Shown here in pieces: positions 9,363 through 17,808 of a stretch of 64,000 nucleotides of DNA. Both the position numbers and the translations under genes were made by a program. The stretch comes from Azospirillum sp. TSO35-2 (GTDB lineage: Bacteria; Pseudomonadota; Alphaproteobacteria; Azospirillales; Azospirillaceae): assembly GCF_003116095.1 (NCBI RefSeq), contig NZ_LGRA01000008.1:14077-78076 (forward strand), written 5' to 3'. Under the pieces are notes generated by a model. That model was given only the letters and a program-made list of their open reading frames with translations, searched no databases and was not told the DNA's origin. How positions within the stretch are numbered: the stretch's first letter is position 1; the number at the start of each line of letters is the position of its first letter.

Positions 9363-9611
9363 TCAGTCGTATTTGGGAAGCTTCGACAGGACAATGTCGC
9401 TGATGAGACCGCGCAGCTGGCTGACCGGGAGATCTTCGACCGGGGTGCGGGTGGCGCGGGCGTAGGTCTCGCAGACGTGCCAGACATGGTCGGGTTCGAC
9501 CAGGATGAGGCGGGCGAGATCGTGATCATCGGCGTTCGCCCGACCGGGGAGCGCCTTCTCGCAGGCCAGAGCGGTATTCACCATGTCGCTGGCCAGACTG
9601 TTCAGATTCAT
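9363..9611 (-). CDS. hypothetical protein
   Basis: 82-residue soluble, helical protein starting MNLNSLASDMVNTALACEKA. ATG 9611 has a GGAAGG ribosome-binding site eight bases upstream, which decides this start over longer options. It includes a conserved-looking segment LILVEPDHVWHVCETYARAT. No family was recognised; it lies 73 bases upstream of another small gene on the same strand. Confidence 0.6.
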   Translation of the reverse strand: MNLNSLASDMVNTALACEKALPGRANADDHDLARLILVEPDHVWHVCETYARATRTPVEDLPVSQLRGLISDIVLSKLPKYD

Positions 9612-9956
9612 GGATGGCACCTTCCCATGTCCGGGAATTGGTTGGGAACACAAACAGATTAGACCTTGGGACCGGTCGCCGCAACGGCGCCTATGACGTT
9701 CGTCTGTGACAAAACGAACGCTATGGCAATTCCGCCGCACTCCGGCCTTTCAAACCCGCGGCGCCGTGGGTGCGGCGTGTCTCGGGTGGCCTCTTCCGGG
9801 ATCAACATAGGAGCGGCCATTCTATTCCGCCTGTGACCGTTTCGCGGGGCAGACGCGGCAAATTTCGGACACCCCCCGCCCGCATCGCCTCTTGCGCCCG
9901 AACCGGTTTTGCCCATCGGCGTTCAGGGTCTGGCCCGCTTCAGGTCTTGGCCCGCT
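9612..9956. other. intergenic region, no gene seen
   Basis: The 345 bases hold no frame with coding character. An inverted repeat CGTTCGT (9697-9703) / ACGAACG (9714-9720) lies about 90 bases upstream of the gene starting at 9611 and could be an operator or a small hairpin in its leader. The right-hand end contains the tandem 17-bp repeat described separately. Confidence 0.4.
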
Positions 9957-9964
9957 TCAGGTCT
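9931..9964. repeat. tandem duplication of a 17-bp unit at the 3' end of a gene
   Basis: TGGCCCGCTTCAGGTCT occurs twice, back to back, at 9931-9947 and 9948-9964. The second copy contains the TGA stop of the minus-strand secreted protein gene (complement of TCA at 9957-9959), so the duplication copied the gene's last codons into the downstream DNA. Confidence 0.8.
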
Positions 9965-10529
9965 TGATCGTGCCGTCCGGGGCGGAGCCCGACGGCGCCG
10001 GGGCGGGGGTGCTTGGGGTTGGGGCCGGAGTCGGCATCAGGCGCCAGTCGTCCAGCGCGCGCTTCAGGGCGTCCAGCCCGGCGCCCGCGGTGCCGCGCGC
10101 GTTCTCCACCGCCGCGGTGATGGCGGCGCACAGCTCGGCCCGGCGCTCCGGCGAGTTGCGGCTGTCCTCCACCGCCTTGCCCAGATCGTCGGTGGTGCCG
10201 CCGGAACCGGCCTGGGGCTGCACCGCCTTCGGGTCGACCCCCAGCAGCGGCAGCAGATACTCCCGCCCCTTTTCACGGGCGAGCGCCACCGCACGGTCGC
10301 CGAACCGCTCGGCCGTCGCCATGCCGGCGTCCCAGGTGCTGAGCGCCGCCGACACCGTGGGGCTGCAGACCGGCGCCGGCGCGGCGGAGGGAGGGGGAGA
10401 GGAGGGAGGGGTGGCGGTCTGGGCCAGGGCGGCGGGCGGCACGGCTGTGGACAGGGCGGCGGCCAGCAGCAGGCCCAGGACGGTAGCGGTCGGCAAACGG
10501 CGGCGAGGGGCGGGGGATGGACACGTCAT
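9957..10529 (-). CDS. secreted Ala/Pro-rich hypothetical protein
   Basis: 190 residues with a Sec-type signal peptide (Arg-rich start, hydrophobic TATVLGLLLAAALSTAV, probable cleavage after ALA-Q near residue 36). A Pro/Ser/Ala-rich spacer follows, then a helical central domain with two Cys residues and a Pro/Thr-rich tail (PTPAPTPSTPAPAP). Probably periplasmic. It is divergent from orfA-pit, 278 bases away. No domain was recognised. Confidence 0.65.
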   Translation of the reverse strand: MTCPSPAPRRRLPTATVLGLLLAAALSTAVPPAALAQTATPPSSPPPSAAPAPVCSPTVSAALSTWDAGMATAERFGDRAVALAREKGREYLLPLLGVDPKAVQPQAGSGGTTDDLGKAVEDSRNSPERRAELCAAITAAVENARGTAGAGLDALKRALDDWRLMPTPAPTPSTPAPAPSGSAPDGTIKT

Positions 10530-10691
10530 CGGGAGAACCTGCGGTCGGAAGGGAGCCTGCCGGTCATTTGGGGTGAGCGCAGACGCCTTTCCATTCTACC
10601 GCGGACGGCGGGTCGGACCGCTGCGAAAAATGCCGCCATCCGGCCGCCAACCCGGCCCCGCGTCCCGCACGTGTGGCGATTTTGTTACCGG

Positions 10692-10709
10692 ATGACTGTT
10701 TTATGACCT
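10692..10709 (-). promoter_or_regulatory. Pho box (PhoB-binding site) upstream of orfA-pit
   Basis: On the minus strand the 18 bases read AGGTCATAAAACAGTCAT. They match 15 of 18 positions of the familiar PhoB direct repeat CTGTCATAAAACTGTCAT, including the two GTCAT cores at 11-bp spacing. The site is 99 bases before the orfA start. In Sinorhizobium the equivalent low-affinity orfA-pit operon is repressed by PhoB, so repression under phosphate starvation is a reasonable inference here. Confidence 0.6.
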
Positions 10710-10807
10710 TGGCACGACAAGCCATCGCTGCGCCGCGCCGCGAAGCGTGATAAGAGCAGCCCGGAATCACCCGGTCCTACCACCCAGTCCAGACGAGACC
10801 CCGCCCC

Positions 10808-11452
10808 ATGCTGTTGCGCGCATTCCGTTCGCTGATGCCGAAGGAGGAACGCTTCGTCCACCAGTTCGTCGAGCAGGCCCGTCACATCGTGGCCGCCGCG
10901 GTGGCGCTGGAAGCGGTGATGGATTCCGGACCGGACGACCGGGCGCAGAAGATCGCCGCGCTGAAGCGGGTGGAGAAGGACGCCGACCGCGTCGCCAAGG
11001 ACGCCGGGCGCGACCTTCACCGCGCCTTCATCACGCCCTTCGACCGCTCCGACATCCTGTCGCTGATCAACGCGCTGGACGACGCCATCGACCTGATGGA
11101 CGAGGTGCCGCGCCACGCCGGCCTCTATGGCGTGGAGAGCTTCGACGAGCCGATGCGCCGCTTCGTCGTGCTGATCCGGCAGCAGGCCGACCTGCTGGTG
11201 GAGCTGATGCCGCTGCTGGGCGCCATCGCCCGCAACGCCGACCGCATCGAGCAGCTCTGCGGCCGCCTGTCCGACCTGGAGGACGAGGCCGACGACGTGC
11301 TGCGCAACGCGCTCCAGTCGCTGATCGCCGAGAAGCCGGACATGATCGCCTTCCTCGGCCGGCGCGAGCTGTACGAGATGCTGGAGGCGGTGACCGACCG
11401 TTGCGACGACGTCGGCGACCTGGTCGCGGGCATCACGCTCGACCAGGTCTGA
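10808..11452 (+). CDS. DUF47 / PhoU-like accessory protein of the Pit transporter
   Basis: 214-residue, entirely helical, highly charged protein of the DUF47 family (distant relatives of PhoU), usually encoded directly upstream of pit. Typical features are EERFVHQFVEQARHIV at the start, the acid-rich DALDDAIDLMDE segment and DLEDEADDVLRNALQSL. Carboxylate clusters of this kind bind metal ions in PhoU proteins. The gene is separated from pit by 10 bases, so the two form an operon in which this protein probably modulates transporter activity. Confidence 0.9.
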   Translation: MLLRAFRSLMPKEERFVHQFVEQARHIVAAAVALEAVMDSGPDDRAQKIAALKRVEKDADRVAKDAGRDLHRAFITPFDRSDILSLINALDDAIDLMDEVPRHAGLYGVESFDEPMRRFVVLIRQQADLLVELMPLLGAIARNADRIEQLCGRLSDLEDEADDVLRNALQSLIAEKPDMIAFLGRRELYEMLEAVTDRCDDVGDLVAGITLDQV

Positions 11453-11462
11453 GGCGGCGGCG

Positions 11463-12476
11463 ATGGAGGCCCTGCAACTCGGCCTGCCGGCGATCATCCT
11501 GATCATCCTGGTGGCGCTCGCCTTCGACTTCATCAATGGCCTGCACGACGCGGCGAACTCCATCGCCACGGTGGTGTCGACCCGCGTGCTGTCGCCCAAG
11601 CTGGCGGTCCTGTGGGCGGCCTTCTTCAACTTCATCGCCTTCCTGTTCTTCGGCCTGCACGTGGCCACCACCATCGGCACCGGGCTGATCGACCCGGCGG
11701 TGATGGACCCGGCGGTGATCCTGGCGGCGCTGACCGGCGCCATCGGCTGGAACCTGATCACCTGGTGGCTGGGGCTGCCGTCGTCGTCGTCGCACGCGCT
11801 GGTCGGCGGCATCGCCGGGGCCGGCATCGCCAAGGCGGGCTTCGGCGCCATCGTCGGCAGCGGCTTCACCAAGACCGCCGTCGCCATCGTGCTGTCGCCC
11901 GGCATCGGCCTGCTGCTGGCGCTGTTGCTGATGCTGGTGCTGTCCTGGATCCTGCGCGGCGCCGCACCCTTCGCGGTCGACCGGCAGTTCCGCCACTGGC
12001 AGCTGTTCTCCGCCGCGCTCTACAGCCTGGGCCATGGCGGCAACGACGCGCAGAAGACGATGGGCATCATCGCCGTGCTGCTGTTCAGCCAGGGCATGAT
12101 CGGCGAGACCTTCCACGTCCCGTTCTGGGTCATCATCGCCTGCCAGGTGGCGATGGGGCTGGGGACGATGATGGGCGGCTGGCGCATCGTCCGCACCATG
12201 GGCTCGCGCATCACCGACCTGAAGCCCTACCAGGGCTTCTGCGCCGAAACGGCCGGGGCGATGACGCTGTTCGGCGCGACGTGGCTGGGCATCCCGGTGT
12301 CGACCACCCACACCATCACCGGCGCCATCGTCGGAGTCGGCTCCGCCCGCCGCACCTCGGCGGTGCGCTGGGGGCTGGCGGGCCGAATCGTCTGGGCCTG
12401 GGTGCTGACGATTCCCGCCTCCGGCATCGTCGCCTGGCTGTCCTATCTGGTGGTCGCGGCCCTGCTCCGTCCCTGA
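11463..12476 (+). CDS. pit: low-affinity inorganic phosphate transporter, PiT family
   Basis: 337-residue integral membrane protein with about ten helices. The two internally repeated signature motifs of the family are present: FDFINGLHDAANSIATVVSTRVLSP near the N-terminus and GHGGNDAQKTMGIIAVLL in the second half. SSSHALVGGIAGA and its partner STTHTITGAIVGVGS are the paired re-entrant motifs. It takes up metal-phosphate/H+ across the inner membrane. It is the second gene of the orfA-pit operon behind a Pho box. Confidence 0.94.
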   Translation: MEALQLGLPAIILIILVALAFDFINGLHDAANSIATVVSTRVLSPKLAVLWAAFFNFIAFLFFGLHVATTIGTGLIDPAVMDPAVILAALTGAIGWNLITWWLGLPSSSSHALVGGIAGAGIAKAGFGAIVGSGFTKTAVAIVLSPGIGLLLALLLMLVLSWILRGAAPFAVDRQFRHWQLFSAALYSLGHGGNDAQKTMGIIAVLLFSQGMIGETFHVPFWVIIACQVAMGLGTMMGGWRIVRTMGSRITDLKPYQGFCAETAGAMTLFGATWLGIPVSTTHTITGAIVGVGSARRTSAVRWGLAGRIVWAWVLTIPASGIVAWLSYLVVAALLRP

Positions 12477-12587
12477 GGGGGCCCTGGGAACACGACGCGA
12501 ACGGATAAACCCTTCGGGCCGCAGCGTGGCCTTGACCCGGCGGGGCCGGAACGGCAGGATCGGTGCTGTGGAGACAGGACACCGGTC

Positions 12588-12926
12588 ATGCCGCATATCG
12601 AACGCACCGATCAAGGCGAGCAGTATGTGATTCCCGGCACCGAACGCCGGACGGCTCCCGGCTTGCCCTACGCGGCGGAAGCCGACGGCCAGTTGACCCT
12701 GCATTTCTACGCTCCGCCCGACAAGACCGAACGCCGCAACCGCCCGACTCCGGTGCGCGCCCTGGCCAACGGGACCGTCCTGGCCGGCGGCACGACCGCG
12801 GCCGGCGCGGCCGCCCTCGACGGCGCCGCCACGGGCACGGCCGCTCCGGCGGCGGTGGAACCCTCCGGCCATGGCCTGTTCGGCCGCCGTCTCGCCCATT
12901 TCCCCCAGGTGTTCGACCAGCCCTGA
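12588..12926 (+). CDS. hypothetical protein
   Basis: 112 residues starting MPHIERTDQGEQYVIPGTER. An N-terminal half with mixed composition is followed by a low-complexity Gly/Ala/Thr stretch and a short charged tail. No signal peptide or family was recognised, and the ribosome-binding site is weak (GACAGGAC about 10 bases upstream). It may be a real lineage-specific gene; third-position GC is consistent with coding. Confidence 0.5.
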   Translation: MPHIERTDQGEQYVIPGTERRTAPGLPYAAEADGQLTLHFYAPPDKTERRNRPTPVRALANGTVLAGGTTAAGAAALDGAATGTAAPAAVEPSGHGLFGRRLAHFPQVFDQP

Positions 12927-12971
12927 GGTCGAACCGGCCCGACGCCGGCCAACGACCAACGCGCCATCCGG

Positions 12972-15701
12972 TCAGCCCGACGGCGACGACGCCCGGTTCA
13001 GGCTGGCGGCCAGGGCGCGCGCGACCTGCCGCAGCAGGACGTCGCGGTCATAGGGCTTGCCGATGTGCCCGTCCATGCCGGCGTCGCGGCACTGGCGCCG
13101 CTCGTGGTCGGACGAGCCGGCGGTCAGCGCCAGGATCGGGATGCCGCCGCGCGGCTCCGGCATCGACCGGATGATGCGGCTGGCCTCCAACCCGTCCATC
13201 CCCGGCATCTGGACGTCCATCAGCACGAGGTCGTAGTCGCCGGTCCGCACCGCCTCCACCGCCGCGGCCCCGTCGGCGACCAGATCGATGCGGTAACCGC
13301 TGTCGCGGAACACCGCCGCCAGCAGCTCGCGGTTGATCGCCAGATCCTCGGCGATCAGCAGCCGCGCCGCGCCGGTCACGGCCGGCGCGGCGGGCGGCGG
13401 AACGGGCGTCGCCGGGGCGGGGATGGCCGGAACCGCCGAAACCGGCGGAACGGCGGCGAGGCGGCCGGCGATGCGCGCCAACTGCGCCCGCAACTCGTCG
13501 ATCGAGAAGGGCTTGGCGACCATCGTCACGTCGGAGCCGAAGGCGGCGGTGTCGGCGACGGCGTGGGCGGCGAAGCCCGACGCCAGCAGGACGGGAAGGC
13601 CGGGGCGCATGCGCGCGGCCTGCCGCGCCAGCTCGGTGCCGTCCATGCCCGGCGGCATCACCACGTCGCTCAGCAGCAGGTCCAGCGGCTCAGGACCGTC
13701 CAGCACCACCAGCGCCTCGTTGGCGTTGGCCGCCTCGGTGATGCGATGCCCCCAGCCGCGCAGCAGGTTGGCGACCATGTCGCGGACGGTCGGGTCGTCG
13801 TCCACCAGCAGGATGGACAGCGGGCCCGCCACCCCGTTGACCGGCGTGATCGCCGGCGCAGTGCCCGGTCCATGGCCCGGCCCGGGCGGCGGCACCGCGT
13901 CGATCCGCGCCGGCGGCGGGGTGGGGCCGGACAGCAGCCGTTCCCGCGGCAGGCGCACCGTCACCGTGGTGCCGACGCCCAGCGTGCTGCGCAGCGACAG
14001 GGTGCCGCCATGCAGCTCCACCAGCCGCTTGGTCAACGGCAACCCCAGGCCGGTGCCGTCCGCCTGCCGATGGGCGGCGATTTCGACGCGGGCGAAGGGC
14101 TCCAGCACCCGGTCGATGTCCTCGCTGGGGATGCCCAGCCCGGTGTCGGTGACGCGGATCGTCGGCACGCCCTCGTCGAGCGTGGCCGACAGGGTGACCG
14201 ACCCGCCGGCCGGCGTGTATTTCACCCCGTTGGCGATCAGGTTCAGCAGGATCTGGCGCAGGCGCCGGTCGTCGCCGCGCAGGTGCCGCACCGCCGGCGC
14301 CACCGCCGCCGCCAGCGTCACGCCCGCCCGCTCCGCCCGCGGCGTCAGCATGCGCAGGGCGAAGTCGGCCGCCGTCTCCAGGTCGCAGCGCTCCTCCTCG
14401 ATCCGCAGGGCGCCGGCGTCCGCCCGGGCGTGGTCGAGGATCTCGTTGATCAGTTCCAGCACATGCTGGCCGCTGTCGCGCACGTTGGCGGCGTATTGCC
14501 GGTAGGACGGGACGCCGACCGGCCCCTCCGCCTCGCGCGCGATCAGGTCGGCGAAGCCGATCACCGCGTTCAGCGGCGTGCGCAGCTCATGGCTCAGGCT
14601 GGCGAGGAACTCGCCCTTGGCACGGTTGGCGGTCTCGGCGGCCCGCTGGGCGGCTTCCGCCATGCCGCGGGCGTGGTCCAGCGCGGCGGCCATCCGGGCG
14701 CTTTCGTCGCGTTCGGCGCTGGTGCGCTCGACGGTGGTGCGCGCCTCGGCCAGCTCGACCTGCGCCTTGCGCTCGCGGTCGAGGTAGCGCCAGCCCCAGC
14801 CCAGCGCCGCCAGCACCGCCAGCAGCCCGGCCGCCGCCTCCAGCACGGTGTGGAGCGTGCGGGTGCGCCATGCCGCCATCGCCTCGTCCTGGCCGATGCC
14901 GGTCAGCACCACCAGCCCGTAATCGCGGACGGTCCGGTAGGCGGCGATCCGCGTCACCCCGTCCAGCAACGACGGCGACAGGTACTGCCCCTCCGGCGCC
15001 TCGCGCAGCTTGGTCTGGAACAGCACGCCGCCGCTGACCGAGCGGCCGACCGAGGCCTCGGTGGCGGGACGGCGGGCGATGACCTCGCCGTCGGGGCGGT
15101 AGACGCCGATCAGCGGGTCGAACTCGAACCCCAGCAGCTCGTAGAAGTTGGTCAGGTGGTCGAGCCGGATCGCCGCCGCCACCACGCCGACGAAGCGCCC
15201 CTCGTCGTCGTGCAGCGGGCGGGACACCGAGAACACCAGCGGCTGCAGGCCCGGCCGGCCGGCCAGCCCGCCGCCGATGTACATCCGCGCGCCGTTGTGC
15301 AGCGCCTGGAAGCTCTCGCGGTCGGCGATCCTCATCACACGGTTGGGAAAGCTGGCCGATTCCAGCACGCTGCGCCCGTCGGCGTCGAACACCCACAGCG
15401 CTTCGGCCCCCTCGACATGGGCAGCGTATTCGCGCAGGCGGGTCCAGTGCTTCAGGTCGCGCACCCGCGCGGTGCCGCCGGCCTCCGCCACCATCGACGC
15501 GGTCTGGTCGAGCGCCACGTCGGCGGCGTGGATGGTGCGGTGGACATGGTCGTCCACCAGCCGGGCCATGTCGCGAACCATGGCATAGTGCCGCTGCTCG
15601 CTGTCCTGACGGTCGTGATAGATCCGATGCGCGGCGTTCCCGGCCATCGCCGCCAGGACGACCACCACCACCAGAGCGCCCCGCACGAAGCGTCCCACCA
15701 C
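12972..15701 (-). CDS. membrane hybrid sensor histidine kinase with two receiver domains
   Basis: 909 residues. A membrane helix (residues 6-25) and a second around 285-305 bracket an extracytoplasmic sensor of about 250 residues that looks like a double-PDC/Cache fold. The cytoplasmic part has HisKA (SHELRTPLNAVIGFADLIA), HATPase (NLIANGVKYTP, DTGLGIP, GTGLGLPLTKRLVELHGG) and two receivers. Receiver 1 has LLVDDDPTVRD with phospho-Asp in LLLSDVVMPPGMDG; receiver 2 has LLIAEDLAINREL with LVLMDVQMPGMDG and a KPYD end. A Pro-rich linker separates the two. There is no adjacent output regulator, so it probably feeds a phosphorelay elsewhere. Ligand unknown. Confidence 0.93.
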   Translation of the reverse strand: MVGRFVRGALVVVVVLAAMAGNAAHRIYHDRQDSEQRHYAMVRDMARLVDDHVHRTIHAADVALDQTASMVAEAGGTARVRDLKHWTRLREYAAHVEGAEALWVFDADGRSVLESASFPNRVMRIADRESFQALHNGARMYIGGGLAGRPGLQPLVFSVSRPLHDDEGRFVGVVAAAIRLDHLTNFYELLGFEFDPLIGVYRPDGEVIARRPATEASVGRSVSGGVLFQTKLREAPEGQYLSPSLLDGVTRIAAYRTVRDYGLVVLTGIGQDEAMAAWRTRTLHTVLEAAAGLLAVLAALGWGWRYLDRERKAQVELAEARTTVERTSAERDESARMAAALDHARGMAEAAQRAAETANRAKGEFLASLSHELRTPLNAVIGFADLIAREAEGPVGVPSYRQYAANVRDSGQHVLELINEILDHARADAGALRIEEERCDLETAADFALRMLTPRAERAGVTLAAAVAPAVRHLRGDDRRLRQILLNLIANGVKYTPAGGSVTLSATLDEGVPTIRVTDTGLGIPSEDIDRVLEPFARVEIAAHRQADGTGLGLPLTKRLVELHGGTLSLRSTLGVGTTVTVRLPRERLLSGPTPPPARIDAVPPPGPGHGPGTAPAITPVNGVAGPLSILLVDDDPTVRDMVANLLRGWGHRITEAANANEALVVLDGPEPLDLLLSDVVMPPGMDGTELARQAARMRPGLPVLLASGFAAHAVADTAAFGSDVTMVAKPFSIDELRAQLARIAGRLAAVPPVSAVPAIPAPATPVPPPAAPAVTGAARLLIAEDLAINRELLAAVFRDSGYRIDLVADGAAAVEAVRTGDYDLVLMDVQMPGMDGLEASRIIRSMPEPRGGIPILALTAGSSDHERRQCRDAGMDGHIGKPYDRDVLLRQVARALAASLNRASSPSG

Positions 15702-15918
15702 TCCCCCACTCGCGAACGATGACCGACCCGGATGTCCCGATGCTTCACAGCCAAACTATCATGGAAGCCGCGACACCGGTGGGCGAATCCATCGCCATTC
15801 CTCTCAGGGTTTCACCGGATGGTGTCCGGCAGGAGAGGCATGCAATCCAACCGCTTGCCAGCCGGCGCCGGCCGGTGGACACAGTCGACCCGATGATGGA
15901 CGGCGGAGACTGTGCGGC

Positions 15919-16773
15919 ATGCCAACCGATGCCCTGATCGCCGTGCTGTTCGGCGCCGCGCTGCATGCGGGATGGAACACCGCGATCAAGACCGGGGCGG
16001 ACACCCGGCTGGACATGGCCCTGGTGACGGGCGGCTCGGCCGCCATCGCCCTGGCGCTGCTGCCCGTCCTGCCGGCCCCCGACGCGGCCAGCGTGCCCTA
16101 CCTGCTGCTGTCCTTCGCCTTGCAGAGCGTCTACTACCGCCTGCTGGCGGCGGCCTACCGCACCGGCGACCTGAGCCACGCCTATCCGCTGATGCGCGGC
16201 ACCGCCCCGCTGCTGGTCGCGGCGGCCAGCGGCGTCCTGCTGGGGGAGGCGCTGTCGGCCACCGCCTGGACCGGCATCCTGCTGGTCTGCGGCGGGGTTC
16301 TGGCCATCACGCTCGGCCGCGGCAGGGCCACGCGGCGGGGCGCTAACGGCCTCGCGACCACCGGCTTTTCCTTGGCGAACGCCGCGGTGATCGCCTCCTA
16401 CACGGTGGTGGACGGGCTGGGTGTCCGGCTGTCCGGCCAGCCGGCGGCCTACACGCTGTGGCTCTTCCTGCTGACCGGGCTGCCCCTGCTGGCGGCGGCG
16501 CTGTGGCGGCAGCCGCGCCGGCTGGCGGCCTACGCGCGGACGCGCTGGTGGGTGGTGCTGGGGGGCGGGGCCTGCTCGGTCGGCTCCTACGGGCTGGCGC
16601 TGTGGGCGATGACGCGGGCGCCGGTCGCCTCCGCCGCCGCGCTCCGCGAAACCTCGATCCTGTTCGCCCTGCTGCTGTCGCGCCTGGTCCTGAAGGAGCG
16701 GGTCGGCCCGCTGCGTCTGGCCGCCGGCAGCGTCATTGCGCTGGGCGCGGTGGCGATGCGGCTGCCGGGCTGA
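15919..16773 (+). CDS. DMT-superfamily (EamA) transporter
   Basis: 284 residues with ten predicted membrane helices in two EamA repeats. The first begins MPTDALIAVLFGAALHAGWN; the second contains LRETSILFALLLSRLVLKER near the C-terminus, the typical spot for the conserved Glu/Arg segment. Proteins of this family export amino acids or other metabolites. The 3' end overlaps the convergent LysR gene by 41 bases. A LysR partner may regulate it, but substrate and direction cannot be read from the sequence. Confidence 0.88.
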   Translation: MPTDALIAVLFGAALHAGWNTAIKTGADTRLDMALVTGGSAAIALALLPVLPAPDAASVPYLLLSFALQSVYYRLLAAAYRTGDLSHAYPLMRGTAPLLVAAASGVLLGEALSATAWTGILLVCGGVLAITLGRGRATRRGANGLATTGFSLANAAVIASYTVVDGLGVRLSGQPAAYTLWLFLLTGLPLLAAALWRQPRRLAAYARTRWWVVLGGGACSVGSYGLALWAMTRAPVASAAALRETSILFALLLSRLVLKERVGPLRLAAGSVIALGAVAMRLPG

Positions 16774-17674
16774 CCCCGGCCCCACGCATTTCCGCCGCCA
16801 GCAGGTTCAGGAACAGGGCGACGATCGGCTCCTCCCGCGCTTCGGGGGCGGTCGCCGCCTGGAACAGCGCCTTCACCCCGAACAGGTCGGGGCGGATCGG
16901 CCGCAACCGGCCGGCGGCGGTGTCGGCCGCGGCGTAATGGTCGGGCAGGTAGCCCAGATAGGCGCCGGACAGGATCAGCCTCGCCGTCGATTCCATGTCG
17001 CTGACCACCGCGCGCGGGGCGGCGATGGCGAACAGCTTCATGTCGCGCATGCCCCAATAGCTGCGGGCGACGATGCGGTGTTCACGCGCCAGCTCCACCG
17101 TGATGTCGGCGTCGTCGGTGTCGAACAGCGGGTGCCGCCGGCCGCAATAGAGGTTCTGCCGCTCCGTGTGCAAATCGGTGTAGTCGAGGCCGAGCGCGAT
17201 GCGCGGAAAGCTGCCGATGGCGATCTGCAACTGGCGGGACACCACGTCGCGCAGCAGCTCGCTGGGCGGCCGGGTGGTGATGGAGACGACCACCTCCGGC
17301 GCCTCCTGGGCGAAGCGGGCGAAGACCGCCTCCAGCGGCAGGTTGGGGTCGGTGATGGTGTTGTCGACCACCCCCAGCGTCAGCGTGCCCGACAACCGGT
17401 TGCGCAACGCCCGCGCCCGCTGCTCGAAACGGTCGAGCGCCTGGAACAGGTGGCGCGCCTCCTCGTAGACCGCGTTGCCCTCGGTCGTCAGGGCGAAGCC
17501 GCCGCGCCCACGCCGGCACAGCGTCAGCCCCAGCCGGCTTTCCAGCGTCGCCATATGACTGGAGATGGTCGGCAGCGACAGGTTCAATTCGCCCTGCGCC
17601 GCGGCGAAGCCGCCCGACTCGGCGATGGTCAGGAAGATGCGCAGCAGGCGCAGGTCGGTGGTGTCCACATGCAT
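16733..17674 (-). CDS. LysR-family transcriptional regulator
   Basis: 313 residues from ATG 17674 (MHVDTTDLRLLRIFLTIAES); the longer frame to 17710 adds an unlikely Arg-rich leader. Winged helix-turn-helix at residues 6-65 (FAAAQGELNLSLPTISSHMA), then a periplasmic-binding-like effector domain. It is head-to-head with a second LysR gene (from 17809), and their DNA-binding domains are clearly paralogous, both reading ERLGLTLCRRGR-like sequence after the recognition helix. The 3' end overlaps the DMT transporter gene tail-to-tail. Effector unknown. Confidence 0.9.
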   Translation of the reverse strand: MHVDTTDLRLLRIFLTIAESGGFAAAQGELNLSLPTISSHMATLESRLGLTLCRRGRGGFALTTEGNAVYEEARHLFQALDRFEQRARALRNRLSGTLTLGVVDNTITDPNLPLEAVFARFAQEAPEVVVSITTRPPSELLRDVVSRQLQIAIGSFPRIALGLDYTDLHTERQNLYCGRRHPLFDTDDADITVELAREHRIVARSYWGMRDMKLFAIAAPRAVVSDMESTARLILSGAYLGYLPDHYAAADTAAGRLRPIRPDLFGVKALFQAATAPEAREEPIVALFLNLLAAEMRGAGVSPAAASPPRPAQ

Positions 17675-17808
17675 GGCCGCAGTGTGGGCCAGCGGCCGGA
17701 GCCGACGCAAGCGGACCGGCGCTTTTCCGCGCCCGCCTTTTCCACGCCCGCGCCCCGCCGTCCGCGCTATCCTGGCGTCCGATCAGGGTTGACGGGAGCG
17801 TGATCCCC

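Noticed and set aside
10709-10725. TTGGCACG upstream of orfA-pit as a sigma-54 promoter
   Set aside because: The -24 half fits, but no TTGC lies at the required spacing; the Pho box explains the region better.
13065-15722. 885-residue plus-strand open frame opposite the two-receiver kinase
   Set aside because: Antisense shadow; the opposite strand contains intact HisKA, HATPase and receiver motifs.
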